This document shows positions 1 through 8,665 of a DNA stretch of 64,000 nucleotides, piece after piece. Numbering within the stretch: position 1 is the first letter of the stretch; each line of letters starts with the position of its first letter. The notes under the pieces are model-generated. The model worked only from the letters and a program-made list of their open reading frames with translations, made no database searches and was not told the origin of the DNA. Made by a program: the position numbers and the translations under genes. This stretch comes from Coenobita brevimanus. Its lineage: Eukaryota; Arthropoda; Malacostraca; Decapoda; Coenobitidae. The stretch spans positions 497,979 to 561,978 of the forward strand of contig JAVRFU010003696.1 of assembly GCA_032717465.1 (NCBI GenBank). The letters are read 5' to 3'.

Positions 1-216
1 ACAACCCTAATGACAATAGCATATTCTGGTCAACTCTTAACCCTGGAAAGGAAACTCTGTATTTCAGTAAAGTTAACAGAAACCCCGGGAGAATTTCTCC
101 CGGTTTTGAAAAATAAAAAAAAAATACTTATGTACAAAATTATTTTATTTTGAAGATATACAACGAAAATAGAGCACAGAAAGAAGGACAAAAAGAACCT
201 AAAAGACAATAATATT

Positions 217-1605
217 ACAGGCACAATATAAAGAAATCAAAGAACAATTACAGGCACAAAGTGATGAACATAAAGAACGATATGACCAGCTTCAAGAGGC
301 ATTACAGGAGCAAAAGAGGGACGTACAACTGAGGATTCGAGGACAGCTAGATACTTTCATGAGAGAAATGAAGGAAGAACAGGAACAATAATTGAAGGAG
401 GAGGTATACGCTGAGCTACAGGAGCAGAAGTACGAGGTAAGCAATAATGTGACCAAGTGCAAACAGCATGAAGAGAACCAGTTAAGTCGGTTAGTGAAGA
501 AATAGTGACGGAGCGCAAACGGCCTGTGGACAACCAGCTGAAGATTAGTGAGGGAATAGTCATGGAGTGCAGACAGTATGCAGATAATCAGTTCAAGCAT
601 GTAGTCAACCATTTGAAGATACAGTAATTAATGAAGAAATTGAGGCTGTAGAGAAATAGTGCACTGCTGAGCCTCAGGTTAGTGTACAGGGAGCATATGA
701 AAGGAATGGACAGTGTATGGTGAATTTTGACGGATCCCAAGCAACTAAAGGTATCAATACAGAGTTGAATAATCAGAATGCAGACGTTTTAAGTCCAGGC
801 CTTAATTATGATGCCCCAGTTTTTAGGCCCCAAACCAGTGAAGTTCATGCCCATAATTGGGGTCCAATTAAAAAGAAACCTCAGGAATTTGATGATAGAG
901 TATCTTGAGAAGCTTACCGTGCACAGTTTGAGTTACTTGTTGATCAAAATAGTTGGGATGATAGGAAGAAGGCAGTGCAGCTTGCTACTAGCCCTAAGGG
1001 TGCCGCAATGGAAATTCTGGGCCAGATGTCAGTAGAGGAGAGGAACACTAATCAGTCCTTAGTAGAAGTCCTGGAGTGCAGATATGGGACCATGTAACAG
1101 ACTGAGGTTTACAGAGAAAGATTCCGAAACCATGTACAGGCTTGAGGTGAATCCCTACAGCAGCTTCCTCATCCCCTTGAGAGTATGGCATACAAGGCTT
1201 ATCCTGGAGCAGCACCTAACCTGTTGGCTATTCTTCTGGGGGACCAGTTCATCGATGCTCTTGATAGTGCAGAACTGAACGTGCAAGTGAAGCAGGCACA
1301 ACCCAGGCACAAGCATGTGAAGTGGAAAAATTTGAAGGAAGGTGCTGGTACTGTGAAGAGCCAGGACATAGGAAAGTGGATTGCAACAAGTGGATGAGAG
1401 AACAGGAGAAGACTGGAGGAGGTTGCTGGTTCTGTGAGAAACTGGGACACAAGATGGTGGAATGTTAAAAATGGAACAAGGGGCAAGAACTGAACAGTGC
1501 AAGGAAATCCTCGATTGCAACAAATGGGTGTTGGAAATGTGATGAGGTGTGACACTTCAGCTATGAGTGTGCAAAAGAGAAGGATGAGGGGAAATTAGTG
1601 AAGGC
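217..1605 (+). pseudogene. Gag-like region of Ty3/Gypsy-type element (copy G1a), broken
   Basis: Three frames with in-frame stops together read as a Gag-type nucleocapsid protein. The region at 238-600 is Gln/Glu/Lys rich and coiled-coil-like, with stops near 390 and 505. A capsid-like block follows at about 870-1330. Two CCHC zinc knuckles come next: CWFCEKLGHKMVEC at 1424-1465, and a second at 1529-1570 in which a TGA interrupts the C-x2-C-x4-H-x4-C spacing. Gag would package the element RNA in the cytoplasm. No protease, RT or RNase H follows; the sequence passes straight to a linker that in copy G1b (20286-22414) lies between RNase H and integrase. This indicates an internal deletion. No upstream LTR is recognisable in positions 1-216. 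Confidence 0.6.
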
Positions 1606-1739
1606 CGGTGACAAGAGGCAACAACCAGCCAGTTATTCCGAAGAAGTCCAACCACGGAGGAAATGCAGGAGAACCTTGATGAATAGTGTGTGATAAGACG
1701 GAGGAACAGCCGACAAGCAGTGTGGTAGGAATGGGAATC

Positions 1740-3103
1740 TTAGTAAGAAATGCAGCTGTACTGCAGTGAAAGGGCCAGCATCAGTTGAAGACGACCTGAA
1801 GATGATGCAGGTGGAGGATGCAGATTTACAACCAGTGCTAGAGTGGCTGCAGCGAAGTACAGTGCGACCATTTTGGGATGAAGTTTCCAGGATAAACCCT
1901 GCAACCAAGAGCTACTGGAGTCACTGGACTTTCTTCGTTTGAACAACGGACTTCTGGAGCGTCAGTGGGAGATACCTGATGGCCTCAAAAAGTACTGGCA
2001 ACTGGTGGTTCCAAAGCAAAGGAGGTCTGGGATCTTCCATGAGTCTCATAACCAGATGACTAGTGGCCACCTGGGAGTGAAGATAACTCTACACTGGCTT
2101 GACAGAGGTTCTACTGGACTGGCATGCGCCAGGATGTTGAAGAGTGGTGTCGGGCCTGTGATGTATGCTGTGCCAAGAGGGGACCCAAGAAACGTGGTTG
2201 CACCTCTCTTCAGCTGTACCAAGTGGGTCCACCAATGGAAACAGTCACAGTGGACATTGCTGAACCTCTGCCACTCACTGAAAGAGGAAACCAGTATGTA
2301 TGTGTCTCCAGGGACAACTTTACAAAGTGACCAGAATCCTATGCCATCCCTGATCAAGAGGCTGCGACTGTTGCTCAGGTGTTGGTTGACCAATTTTTTT
2401 GTCGTTTTGCGATGCCACAAGAGCTACATTCAGACCAGGGTAGAAACTTCGAGTCTGCTGTGTACTGTGAATGCTGCAAGTTACTGAAGATCAAGAAGAC
2501 CAGGACAACCCCACCCACAGTCAGATGGGATGGTGGAGAAATATTCAACTGGATCCTGGGACAGAAACTGGCCAAGTACTGCACAGAGGGACAAACAGAA
2601 TGGGACCAGAAATTACCTGCATTACTGGCTTCATATCAGTCTGCATCCCATGAGTCTACTGGCTACTTACCTGCAAGACTGATGTTGGGCCACCAGTTAT
2701 GCTTACCTGTTGGCTTTTTAATGGGAAGATCACCTTGTGAAGAGCTGCCTACAGACACCTCCAATTATGCGAAGCATCTTCAGCAAAGGCTGACTGAGGT
2801 ACATCATCAAGTGTGAGGAGCCCTTAAGTTTTCAGGAGAAGTGATGAAGATCAAGTATGATGCCAAGGCAAGTGAGGTGAACTTCAAGGATGGTGACAGA
2901 GTTTGGTTATACAATCTTCATCAAAAGAAGGGACAGTCACCGAAACTGCAAAGCCGATGGGATGGGCCTTACACTGTGCTGGACCGCCTATCAGATGTAG
3001 CGTACCAGATTCGGGAGGCAGGAAATCTCGCCCAAAGGTGGTGTACGTGAATTGTCTGCGGCAGTACCATGGGCCAGGACAGTACAACTGGGACGTCTCT
3101 TAG
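1740..3103 (+). pseudogene. Integrase of Gypsy element G1a, frameshifted
   Basis: Integrase inserts the element cDNA into the nucleus. Read across frames, the sequence has a Cys pair of the HHCC zinc domain (CRACDVC, about 2146-2166), the first catalytic Asp in VDIAEPLP (about 2251-2275), and the second Asp in HSDQGRNFES (about 2429-2458). The Glu sits in DGMVEKYS, in a shifted frame near 2524-2548. A C-terminal block with KFKDGDRVW-like and WDGPYTVLDRL motifs lies at about 2841-3040. Frames change at least three times and stops occur near 2328 and 2815, so it is dead. The linker and integrase align by eye over the whole length with 21180-22400. Confidence 0.7.
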
Positions 3104-3365
3104 GATTTATGCTCTCTCACAGCCGAGGATATTGAGGAGAACCAAGGAGCTGAAGTACAAGAGGATGATGACAGTTTCCCAAGAGAAGAGGTGCATCAGG
3201 AAGAGGACCAAGACCTCCCTGGAGAAGAGGGCTGTATGGAGGAGTAGCATAGGAGAAGACCTGATAAGCCGAAAGATTATTTTATGTATCGTTAGATGTT
3301 ACATTATGATTAATGTTTATATTTGTATATATTGTGTAGTTTTGTCGGGACAACAAAGGACTAGG

Positions 3366-3376
3366 GACGGGGGTAG
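3366..3376 (+). other. Putative polypurine tract of element G1a
   Basis: The G-rich run ACGGGGGTAG lies immediately before TGTTAAAA, the usual placement of the plus-strand primer next to a 3' LTR that starts with TG. Positional inference only. Confidence 0.45.
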
Positions 3377-3990
3377 TGTTAAAAAGTGGGATTTGCCAGT
3401 TAGGTAGTCGAGAATTTTCCCATACCGTTGTTCCGTTACAAGTCAGAGTTGCCACTTAGCATGCTGTTTGTGAGCGTAGTTATTTCATAAGTTTTACATT
3501 AGTTCTTATGCTCTTTTTCTCATTAATGTTTTATTTATGTGATTGTTCAATTATTTATTTTAATTTAAGTTTGTATGCTACATAACTTAGAGTCTTATGC
3601 AGTATAAAAAAAAACTCTGGCATGTTTTGGATGTCTTCAAGATGGTAACTGTTGCAACCATGCTCCCTCGGGAATAGATGAGAACTTTATAGTAAAGAAC
3701 AATGCAAGCTTATATAAGGATGAGGAAGAGAGTTGAGTTCGTTCAGTCAGTTTTCAGTTCAGTTTGAATGTAGTGCAGTGCCAGTGATGTTTATATATCA
3801 TCGGTACTTGTGAGAATAGTGAAGTGTTGTTGGCAAACAGTGTTGTGTTCTTGAACTTTTGTGTATCACTGGTACTTGTGAATAATAGTGAAATGTGGTC
3901 AAGCATTAAGTGAAATTATAGTCAATAGTGTTTATATAGCTCCAGTGCTTGTGAGGACAGTGGTGAAGATGGAAAGCATTAAGTGTAAAC
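3377..3990 (+). mobile_element. 3' LTR of Gypsy element G1a (interrupted by a SINE)
   Basis: It starts with TG right after the purine tract and continues as AT-rich non-coding DNA. It has a TATATAAG box at 3711-3718 followed by a CAGTCAGTTTTCAGTTCAG start-site-like repeat at about 3747-3765, as expected for an LTR promoter. The 5S-derived SINE begins at 3991. LTR sequence may resume after it and end near 4215, but no partner LTR exists in the window, so the end is unknown. Confidence 0.5.
3711..3718 (+). promoter_or_regulatory. TATA box of the G1a LTR
   Basis: TATATAAG lies about 35 nt upstream of an initiator-like CAGTCAG inside the LTR. This fits an RNA polymerase II retroelement promoter. 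Confidence 0.4.
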
Positions 3991-4170
3991 AACGTTGGGT
4001 CTGGTTAGCACTTGGATGGGTGACTGCCTGGGAACACCAGATGCTGTTGGCATCCCTACGTGTCAAGTGGGGTTGGTGGAGGATTAGTGCCCCTCCCTGT
4101 AAAACAATTAACTCTAAGCCCTTGGCCACCCCGTCTGGGATACATGGCGTCTGGCAATGAATGAATGAAA
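3991..4170 (+). mobile_element. 5S-rRNA-derived SINE, copy 1
   Basis: The first about 61 nt (3991-4051) match the 3' half of animal 5S rRNA, including the box C region around ACTTGGATGGGTGACTGCCT and the terminal GCTGTTGGC. About 105 nt of unrelated body (4052-4155) follow, then an (AATG)n tail. The body ends in GGCCACCCC..GGGA..GGCGTCTGGC, resembling the 3' end of an RTE-like LINE family in this window. The same composite recurs at 7630-7821. It lies inside the Gypsy LTR. No clear target-site duplication is visible for this copy. It is not a 5S gene because the 5' half is absent. Confidence 0.8.
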
Positions 4171-4171
4171 A

Positions 4172-4601
4172 TTTGGAATATAAAGACAGTGAACTTAAGA
4201 AGCCAGAATTTTTTACGACGCCTGAGCTGATCTGGTGTCCTGTACACTGGTAGGCTGACCATAGGAAGAACAGCTCACTGGGCAACGTCTTCCCATACTG
4301 AACTACAGCTGTTGGGGCCTGTGGCAGTGTGGGATGGGGATATAACATATTCGTTTTCTTTCTTCCTTTCTTTATTCATTTTCTTTCTTTCAGCCTTTCT
4401 TTCATTCAAACGCCTGTTAACATGGATGTAGCTAGATAAACTGATAGATATGTAGGTAGACAGATAGATAGGAGAAGGAAGAGAACGAGGACAAAGAGAA
4501 GGATGAAGACTAGTAGGAGGAGCACGAACAGGAAGAGGACGAAGAGGAGGAGGAGGAAGAGAAGAGGAGGAGAAGGAAGATGATGGTGTATAGTGACTCA
4601 C
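4172..4601. other. Stretch without recognised gene; probable P450 intron and possible LTR end
   Basis: Positions 4172-4215 may finish the G1a LTR. The remainder has a CTTT-rich part (4350-4400) and a purine-rich GAGGA part (4470-4580). It lies directly downstream of the P450 exon donor site and is therefore probably intronic on the minus strand. Confidence 0.4.
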
Positions 4602-4701
4602 GTAATGATATCTCCGTAAATTGGCCTCAACTTCTTCACCTGCTCATCTAAACGAGTCGAGGAGTCTGGCAGCTTCCCCAGTATAGGAAGACCCCAGATG
4701 C
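4602..4701 (-). CDS. Single internal exon of a cytochrome P450 (CYP2-clan-like)
   Basis: On the minus strand a pyrimidine-rich acceptor (TCTCCCCCACAG) precedes 100 nt that are open in one frame. A consensus donor (AC|GTGAGT) ends it at 4601-4596. The exon encodes G-I-W-G-L-P-I-L-G-K-L-P, then about 22 more residues ending R-P-I-Y-G-D-I-I-T. This is the hallmark block of microsomal P450s: the proline/glycine hinge after the membrane anchor, then helix A and the YGDI/V motif before beta-1. P450s are ER-membrane haem monooxygenases; the haem-binding Cys exon is not in this window. No neighbouring P450 exon was found on either side. The first intron side is occupied by a TAG/GTA microsatellite. 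The substrate cannot be inferred. Confidence 0.75.
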
Positions 4702-4717
4702 CTGTGGGGGAGAGACA

Positions 4718-4724
4718 TGTAGTT

Positions 4725-4760
<36 letters not shown>

Positions 4761-4860
4761 CTAGTAGTAGTAGTGGTAGTAGTTGTGGTGGTAGTAGTAG
4801 TGGTAGTGGTAGTAGTGCTGGTGTTAGTAGTAGTAATAATAGTAGTTGTTATGCTAGGTG
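4718..4860. repeat. (GTA)n trinucleotide microsatellite
   Basis: About 140 bp of GTA/TAG repeats with GTG variants. It lies immediately upstream of the P450 exon acceptor on the minus strand, so it is probably intronic. Confidence 0.9.
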
Positions 4861-5039
4861 TTCTTAGGTCAACTCCTCGCCCTAAGAACACTAGCTGCTG
4901 AGCCAGGGTTCTCTTTCGAGACCGAAATTAGAATACACTACGAGAGGAACAGGACATAAATCTCTGGGCAAACAACCTTACATTATCTTAAATTCACAAA
5001 CCACTAGATACAATGTAGATATATCAAAGGCATAATACA

Positions 5040-6460
5040 CTGTCTGGGTTCAAAGTCAATCTCGGGACAGGAGGGTTTCTACAGGGCTGCTGAAGTCCTG
5101 GGCTCCTATAGGTGTCGGCTGGGTGTGGGAGGGGTCTCGTCAGGTGTGCCTTCCCTTAGAGGGCTCGGGACTGCTCTCAGGGTCTATGTTGTCATCTAGG
5201 GGCTGCTGGGCAGCGTGAAGAGGGGCCCTCGTCAAGCTGGGCCTCGGTGGGGTGTTCGATCCCTTGGGCGGGACCAAAAGAGGGAGAGGAGGTGCATTTG
5301 TCTGCGCCCACCCTGGAGAGAGGGTCATCATCCTTTTGGGCTGGGGAGGTCATGCCCCAGCGTCCGAGGGAGCCTTGTGGAGTATGAGGTCTGCGGTCTC
5401 CCTCGGGTTGGGTTGCCGTCAGGTGTGCGCTGTGACATCCTCTCCTCTGGAAGTCCGACAGCAGGTGGTCTCGCCTGGGTGCTGGCTAGGCTGCTCTCAC
5501 TCCCAGGGTCATGATGGGGCCTTGCCAGACCTCCTTCAGACAGGGTAGTTCCTCCTGGGGGTTGCCTTTGTGTGGAGAACAGGAGGGGTGTCCCACTCGG
5601 CCACAGGAAGGGTGGGCTGAGCAAGGGATGTCTGAAGGGGAAGTCACAGAGGGCAAGAGACAGATGGTGGCTGATGTCTCCCTGACACAGCTATTGGGTC
5701 ACTGAGGTCCCAAGGGCAACAGGGGTAGGGCAGCTGGTGGCCATCCCTCTCGTGTCGGAGCGGCTAATGGCCATCACCGGACCCTTCTTCTTAGCAGGAC
5801 TGAGGACGAGGTGCAGCTAATGGCGTGGGTGGACAGGTGCAGCTAGTGGCAATCACCAAGGTCCTTTGAGGGGAGGCGCAGCTAGTGACTGTCGGCCATT
5901 TCCCGGCGAGGCTAGTGGCCATCAGCGGGCCCTTGTTCTCCAGGTAGACTGTTCGCTGAATGCGGCTAGAGGCCGTCACCTGGTCACTGGTGCGGCTAAT
6001 GGCCATCACCAAGATCCTTGAAGGAGAGGGGACAGCAGAAACAGTGTGAATAGTGACAGCCACCTGCCTGCTGGTGCGGCTACTGGCCATCATCGAGGTC
6101 CAGCTCCCTGGGGCAGCTACAGGAGGAGAGTGCTTAGTGGCTAACTCTCCACTAGTGTGACTAGTGGCCATCACTGGTCCTTGTGGTAGGGGCGGATGCA
6201 GCTAATAAGTGGCTACAGGCCGTCACTCAGGCACTGTCTGGGACTGAGAATTCAGCCCCATCCAGAACCTACCGAGGGCTGGTCTGGCTGGAGGGTAATG
6301 CCTTAGCACTGACTACTTCTGGTTGGGTCCATTCCGAGGAATAAGGGCACAAGGAAGTAGGGGACATAGGCCCATACCACCTGGGTAGCACATGCGCCCT
6401 TGAAGCCCCTCCGTGGTCTCCCCCTGGGGTGGGGGTCGCGACGTCCTGGTGTTTCTCGTC
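5040..6460. repeat. GC-rich region with degenerate minisatellite
   Basis: The stretch is markedly more GC-rich than its surroundings. From about 5740 to 6210 the phrase GCTA[GA]TGGCCATCACC recurs roughly every 50-60 bp (for example near 5762, 5842, 5910, 5995, 6078 and 6160) with intervening CCTTG..GGAG text. The repeat keeps a minus-strand frame open at 5791-6174, with iterated MATS-H/RTS-like residues. There is no recognisable protein domain or splice structure. Confidence 0.55.
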
Positions 6461-6473
6461 GTGGGTGGTATTT

Positions 6474-6538
6474 CAGTAGTAATAGTAGTTGTAGTGGTTG
6501 TGGTGGTGGTGATGGTTGTAGCAATAGTAGTAGCCAAA

Positions 6539-6569
<31 letters not shown>

Positions 6570-6640
6570 GGTAGTAGTAGTAGTAGTAGTAGTAGTAGTT
6601 GTTGTTGTTGTTGTTGTTGTGATTGTCGTTGCTGTTCTAG
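6474..6640. repeat. (GTA)n/(TGT)n microsatellite
   Basis: Imperfect AGT/GTG units pass into a pure GTA block (6551-6597) and then TGT units. Frames through it are repeat read-through. Confidence 0.9.
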
Positions 6641-6689
6641 CCCCATGTTCATCCGAAAAATGTGACAAAGACATATAATAGTTGGTACT

Positions 6690-6915
6690 GTCATCATGAT
6701 CATCACCATCATCATCATTATCACCTTCACCATCATCATCATCACCATCACCATCACCATCATCACCATTATCGTCATCACCATCATCATCATCATCATC
6801 ATCACCTTCACCATCATCATCATCATCACCATCACCATCATCATCAACTTCACATCATCACCATCATCATCACCGTCATCATCAGCACCATCATCATCAT
6901 CATTATCATCATCAA
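6690..6915 (-). repeat. (CAT)n microsatellite continuous with a LINE 3' end
   Basis: About 225 bp of CAT/CAC/ATC units. On the minus strand it follows directly after the LINE-like tail at 6930-7062 as (GAT)n, suggesting it grew from the tail of that element. Confidence 0.8.
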
Positions 6916-6929
6916 AATTCTCAATTTAT

Positions 6930-7062
6930 AAAGGCTTTTACTTACTTGCTTGAGTCAGCCTTAATCACCTAATGGCCGCTCTCCACGCTGCTCGATCTCT
7001 AGTAGCCTTTCTATTCAGTCTTGTATCCCTGAGGTCACACTTCATGACCTAGCTTTTTTTTT
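6930..7062 (-). mobile_element. 3'-terminal fragment of an RTE-like LINE (family D)
   Basis: The phrases TATAAAGGCT, GAGTCAG, CTTAATCAC, TATTCAGTC, GAGGTCACAC and ATGACCT occur in the same order at 51026-51150. Two interspersed copies point to a mobile element. The orientation is inferred from the (GAT)n tail on the minus strand. Only 3' untranslated sequence is present here. Confidence 0.55.
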
Positions 7063-7064
7063 TT

Positions 7065-7278
7065 GCTACTCTACGTTACACTATGCCTAAAACCGCCACC
7101 TCTCCATCTAGAATGCTGAGTTGTAGCGATAGATTAGCACAAGAGTATGATGCTAGTCACGAAGAAGTGCCGGGGAAAGGATGCAAAGCCGTAATATTGC
7201 CCTGCTGTCAACGAGCTACGTGAAATAATCCGCAAAAGGACGAAAAATCACCAAGTTATGATAAAGAAACCACGGGTA
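7065..7278 (-). mobile_element. MITE family M1, copy 1
   Basis: About 214 bp. Its core (CGTCCTTTTGC, TTTCACGTAG, CACTTCTTCGTGACTAGCAT, CTACAACTCAGCATTC) matches, in reverse complement, the copies at 11575-11781 and 33958-34171. The termini are imperfect inverted repeats related to ATACTCTTTTTACTCTAACTTGGC. There is no coding capacity, so it is a non-autonomous DNA transposon. Confidence 0.65.
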
Positions 7279-7617
7279 TTTATATATATCTGCTGGACGT
7301 TAGAAAATACAATAATAAACATGGTAAGGGCATTCAGAGAGCGCATACCTCCGCCAACGCTTATACCAGACTACTCAGATCACTGCCAAAATGCAGCCAA
7401 CTCTTCCTTGGCCCACGACCCACATGTCCACAAAACTTCTTTCAAATCCATCGATAACTTTTTGAGATATCTTGCGCACAGACAGACAATCAGGAGTGAA
7501 TACATAATCTACACCAGCTTTTATCGGCGGAGGTAACAACAACAACAACACCATATACTGGTTGCTCTTCGTAATACCGCTCAAGTAAATATTTATTCTT
7601 AATCATTATATGTAAAT

Positions 7618-7629
7618 GAGTGTATTAGC
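7618..7629 (+). repeat. Left target-site duplication of 5S-derived SINE copy 2
   Basis: GAGTGTATTAGC, repeated exactly at 7822-7833 on the other side of the SINE. Confidence 0.85.
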
Positions 7630-7821
7630 AACGTTGGGTCTGGTTAGTACTTGGATGGGTGACCGCCTGAGAACACCAGATGCTGTTGGCATAACGTTCT
7701 CCCTACGTGTCAAGTGGGGTTGGTGGAGGATTAGTGCCCTTCCCTGTAAAACAATTAACTCTAAGCCGTTGGCCACCCCGTTTGGGATACATGGCGTCTG
7801 GCAATGAATGATGAATGAATG
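7630..7821 (+). mobile_element. 5S-rRNA-derived SINE, copy 2
   Basis: It has the same structure as 3991-4170. The 5S-like head (7630-7690) keeps the box C phrase GTTAGTACTTGGATGGGTGA and ends GCTGTTGGC. The body is near-identical to copy 1 apart from an 8-nt insertion (AACGTTCT) after the head. It ends with an (ATGA)n tail. Perfect 12-bp direct repeats flank it, which shows retroposition of exactly this unit. Both copies begin at the same 5S position, so the unit lacks the first half of 5S, including part of box A. Confidence 0.88.
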
Positions 7822-7833
7822 GAGTGTATTAGC
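7822..7833 (+). repeat. Right target-site duplication of 5S-derived SINE copy 2
   Basis: GAGTGTATTAGC, identical to 7618-7629. Confidence 0.85.
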
Positions 7834-7944
7834 TGTTCATTCGTTATTTCATGAGGGGATGTGGCAGCTCTGTGTGGTGGCATCACTTACACATTTTACA
7901 CACATTTACAGATTTGACTAACATTCGTGATTATGGCGTCTGGC

Positions 7945-7977
<33 letters not shown>

Positions 7978-8085
7978 ACATTTACAGATTTGACTACCAT
8001 TCACATATCTTACCAACTCAGCTGGTCCCCACGCCCTGTTCACAATCATACCACCTTGGTAGGCTGTCGCTGCGCCCTCCTGGCT

Positions 8086-8185
8086 CCCTAACACGCTTCC
8101 TAGGCGATTTATTTGGTTCATTACACCTGTATGCATCAAGCTGTATAGAAATGTTAAGAATATACCTGCTAAATCCATCTTTTCA
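8086..8185 (+). mobile_element. MITE family M2, 5' half copy
   Basis: It starts CCCTAACACGCTTCCTAGGC and continues GATTTATTTGGTTCATTACACC, as in the complete M2 copies at 11107 and 17574. It loses similarity before the second terminal repeat. Confidence 0.5.
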
Positions 8186-8231
8186 TCCACCCTCAACACA
8201 AAGTGGATCTGTAATACTTAATAGTCTCTAA

Positions 8232-8665
8232 TGATTAACCCGCTAAAGCAAACGACGACAAACGAATACAAACAACAAGCAACAAACAACATCAACAACA
8301 ACAAACAACAAACAAAAACATCAAACAACCACAAACAACAAACAAAAAGAAAAACAACAAGCAACAACAAAAAAACAAAAAAACAACATACAACAAACAA
8401 CAACACAAACAACTAACAACACCAAACAACAAACAAAAACAACAAACAACAACAATAACAACAAACAAAAAACACACAACAAACAACAACAACAAACAAC
8501 AAAAAACAACAAAATAAAACAAAAAACAACAAAATAAAACAACAAACAACAAATAACAACAATAACACCAAAGAACAAAAAACAACAACAAACAACAATG
8601 ACAAACAACAACGACAAACAACAAACAAAAACAACAATAAACAAACAACAATAAACAACAAACAC
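8232..8665. repeat. (AAC)n array
   Basis: About 430 bp of CAA/AAC-rich repeats with occasional T. It ends exactly where LINE J1 begins. Long Cys/Val/Leu frames on the minus strand are artefacts. Confidence 0.9.

Noticed and set aside
1..216. 5' LTR of Gypsy G1a
   Set aside because: No similarity to the LTR at 3377-3990 was found and no primer-binding site is recognisable.
3991..4051. Functional 5S rRNA gene
   Set aside because: Only the 3' half is present, the same truncation is seen twice, and one copy has target-site duplications; it is a retroposon head.
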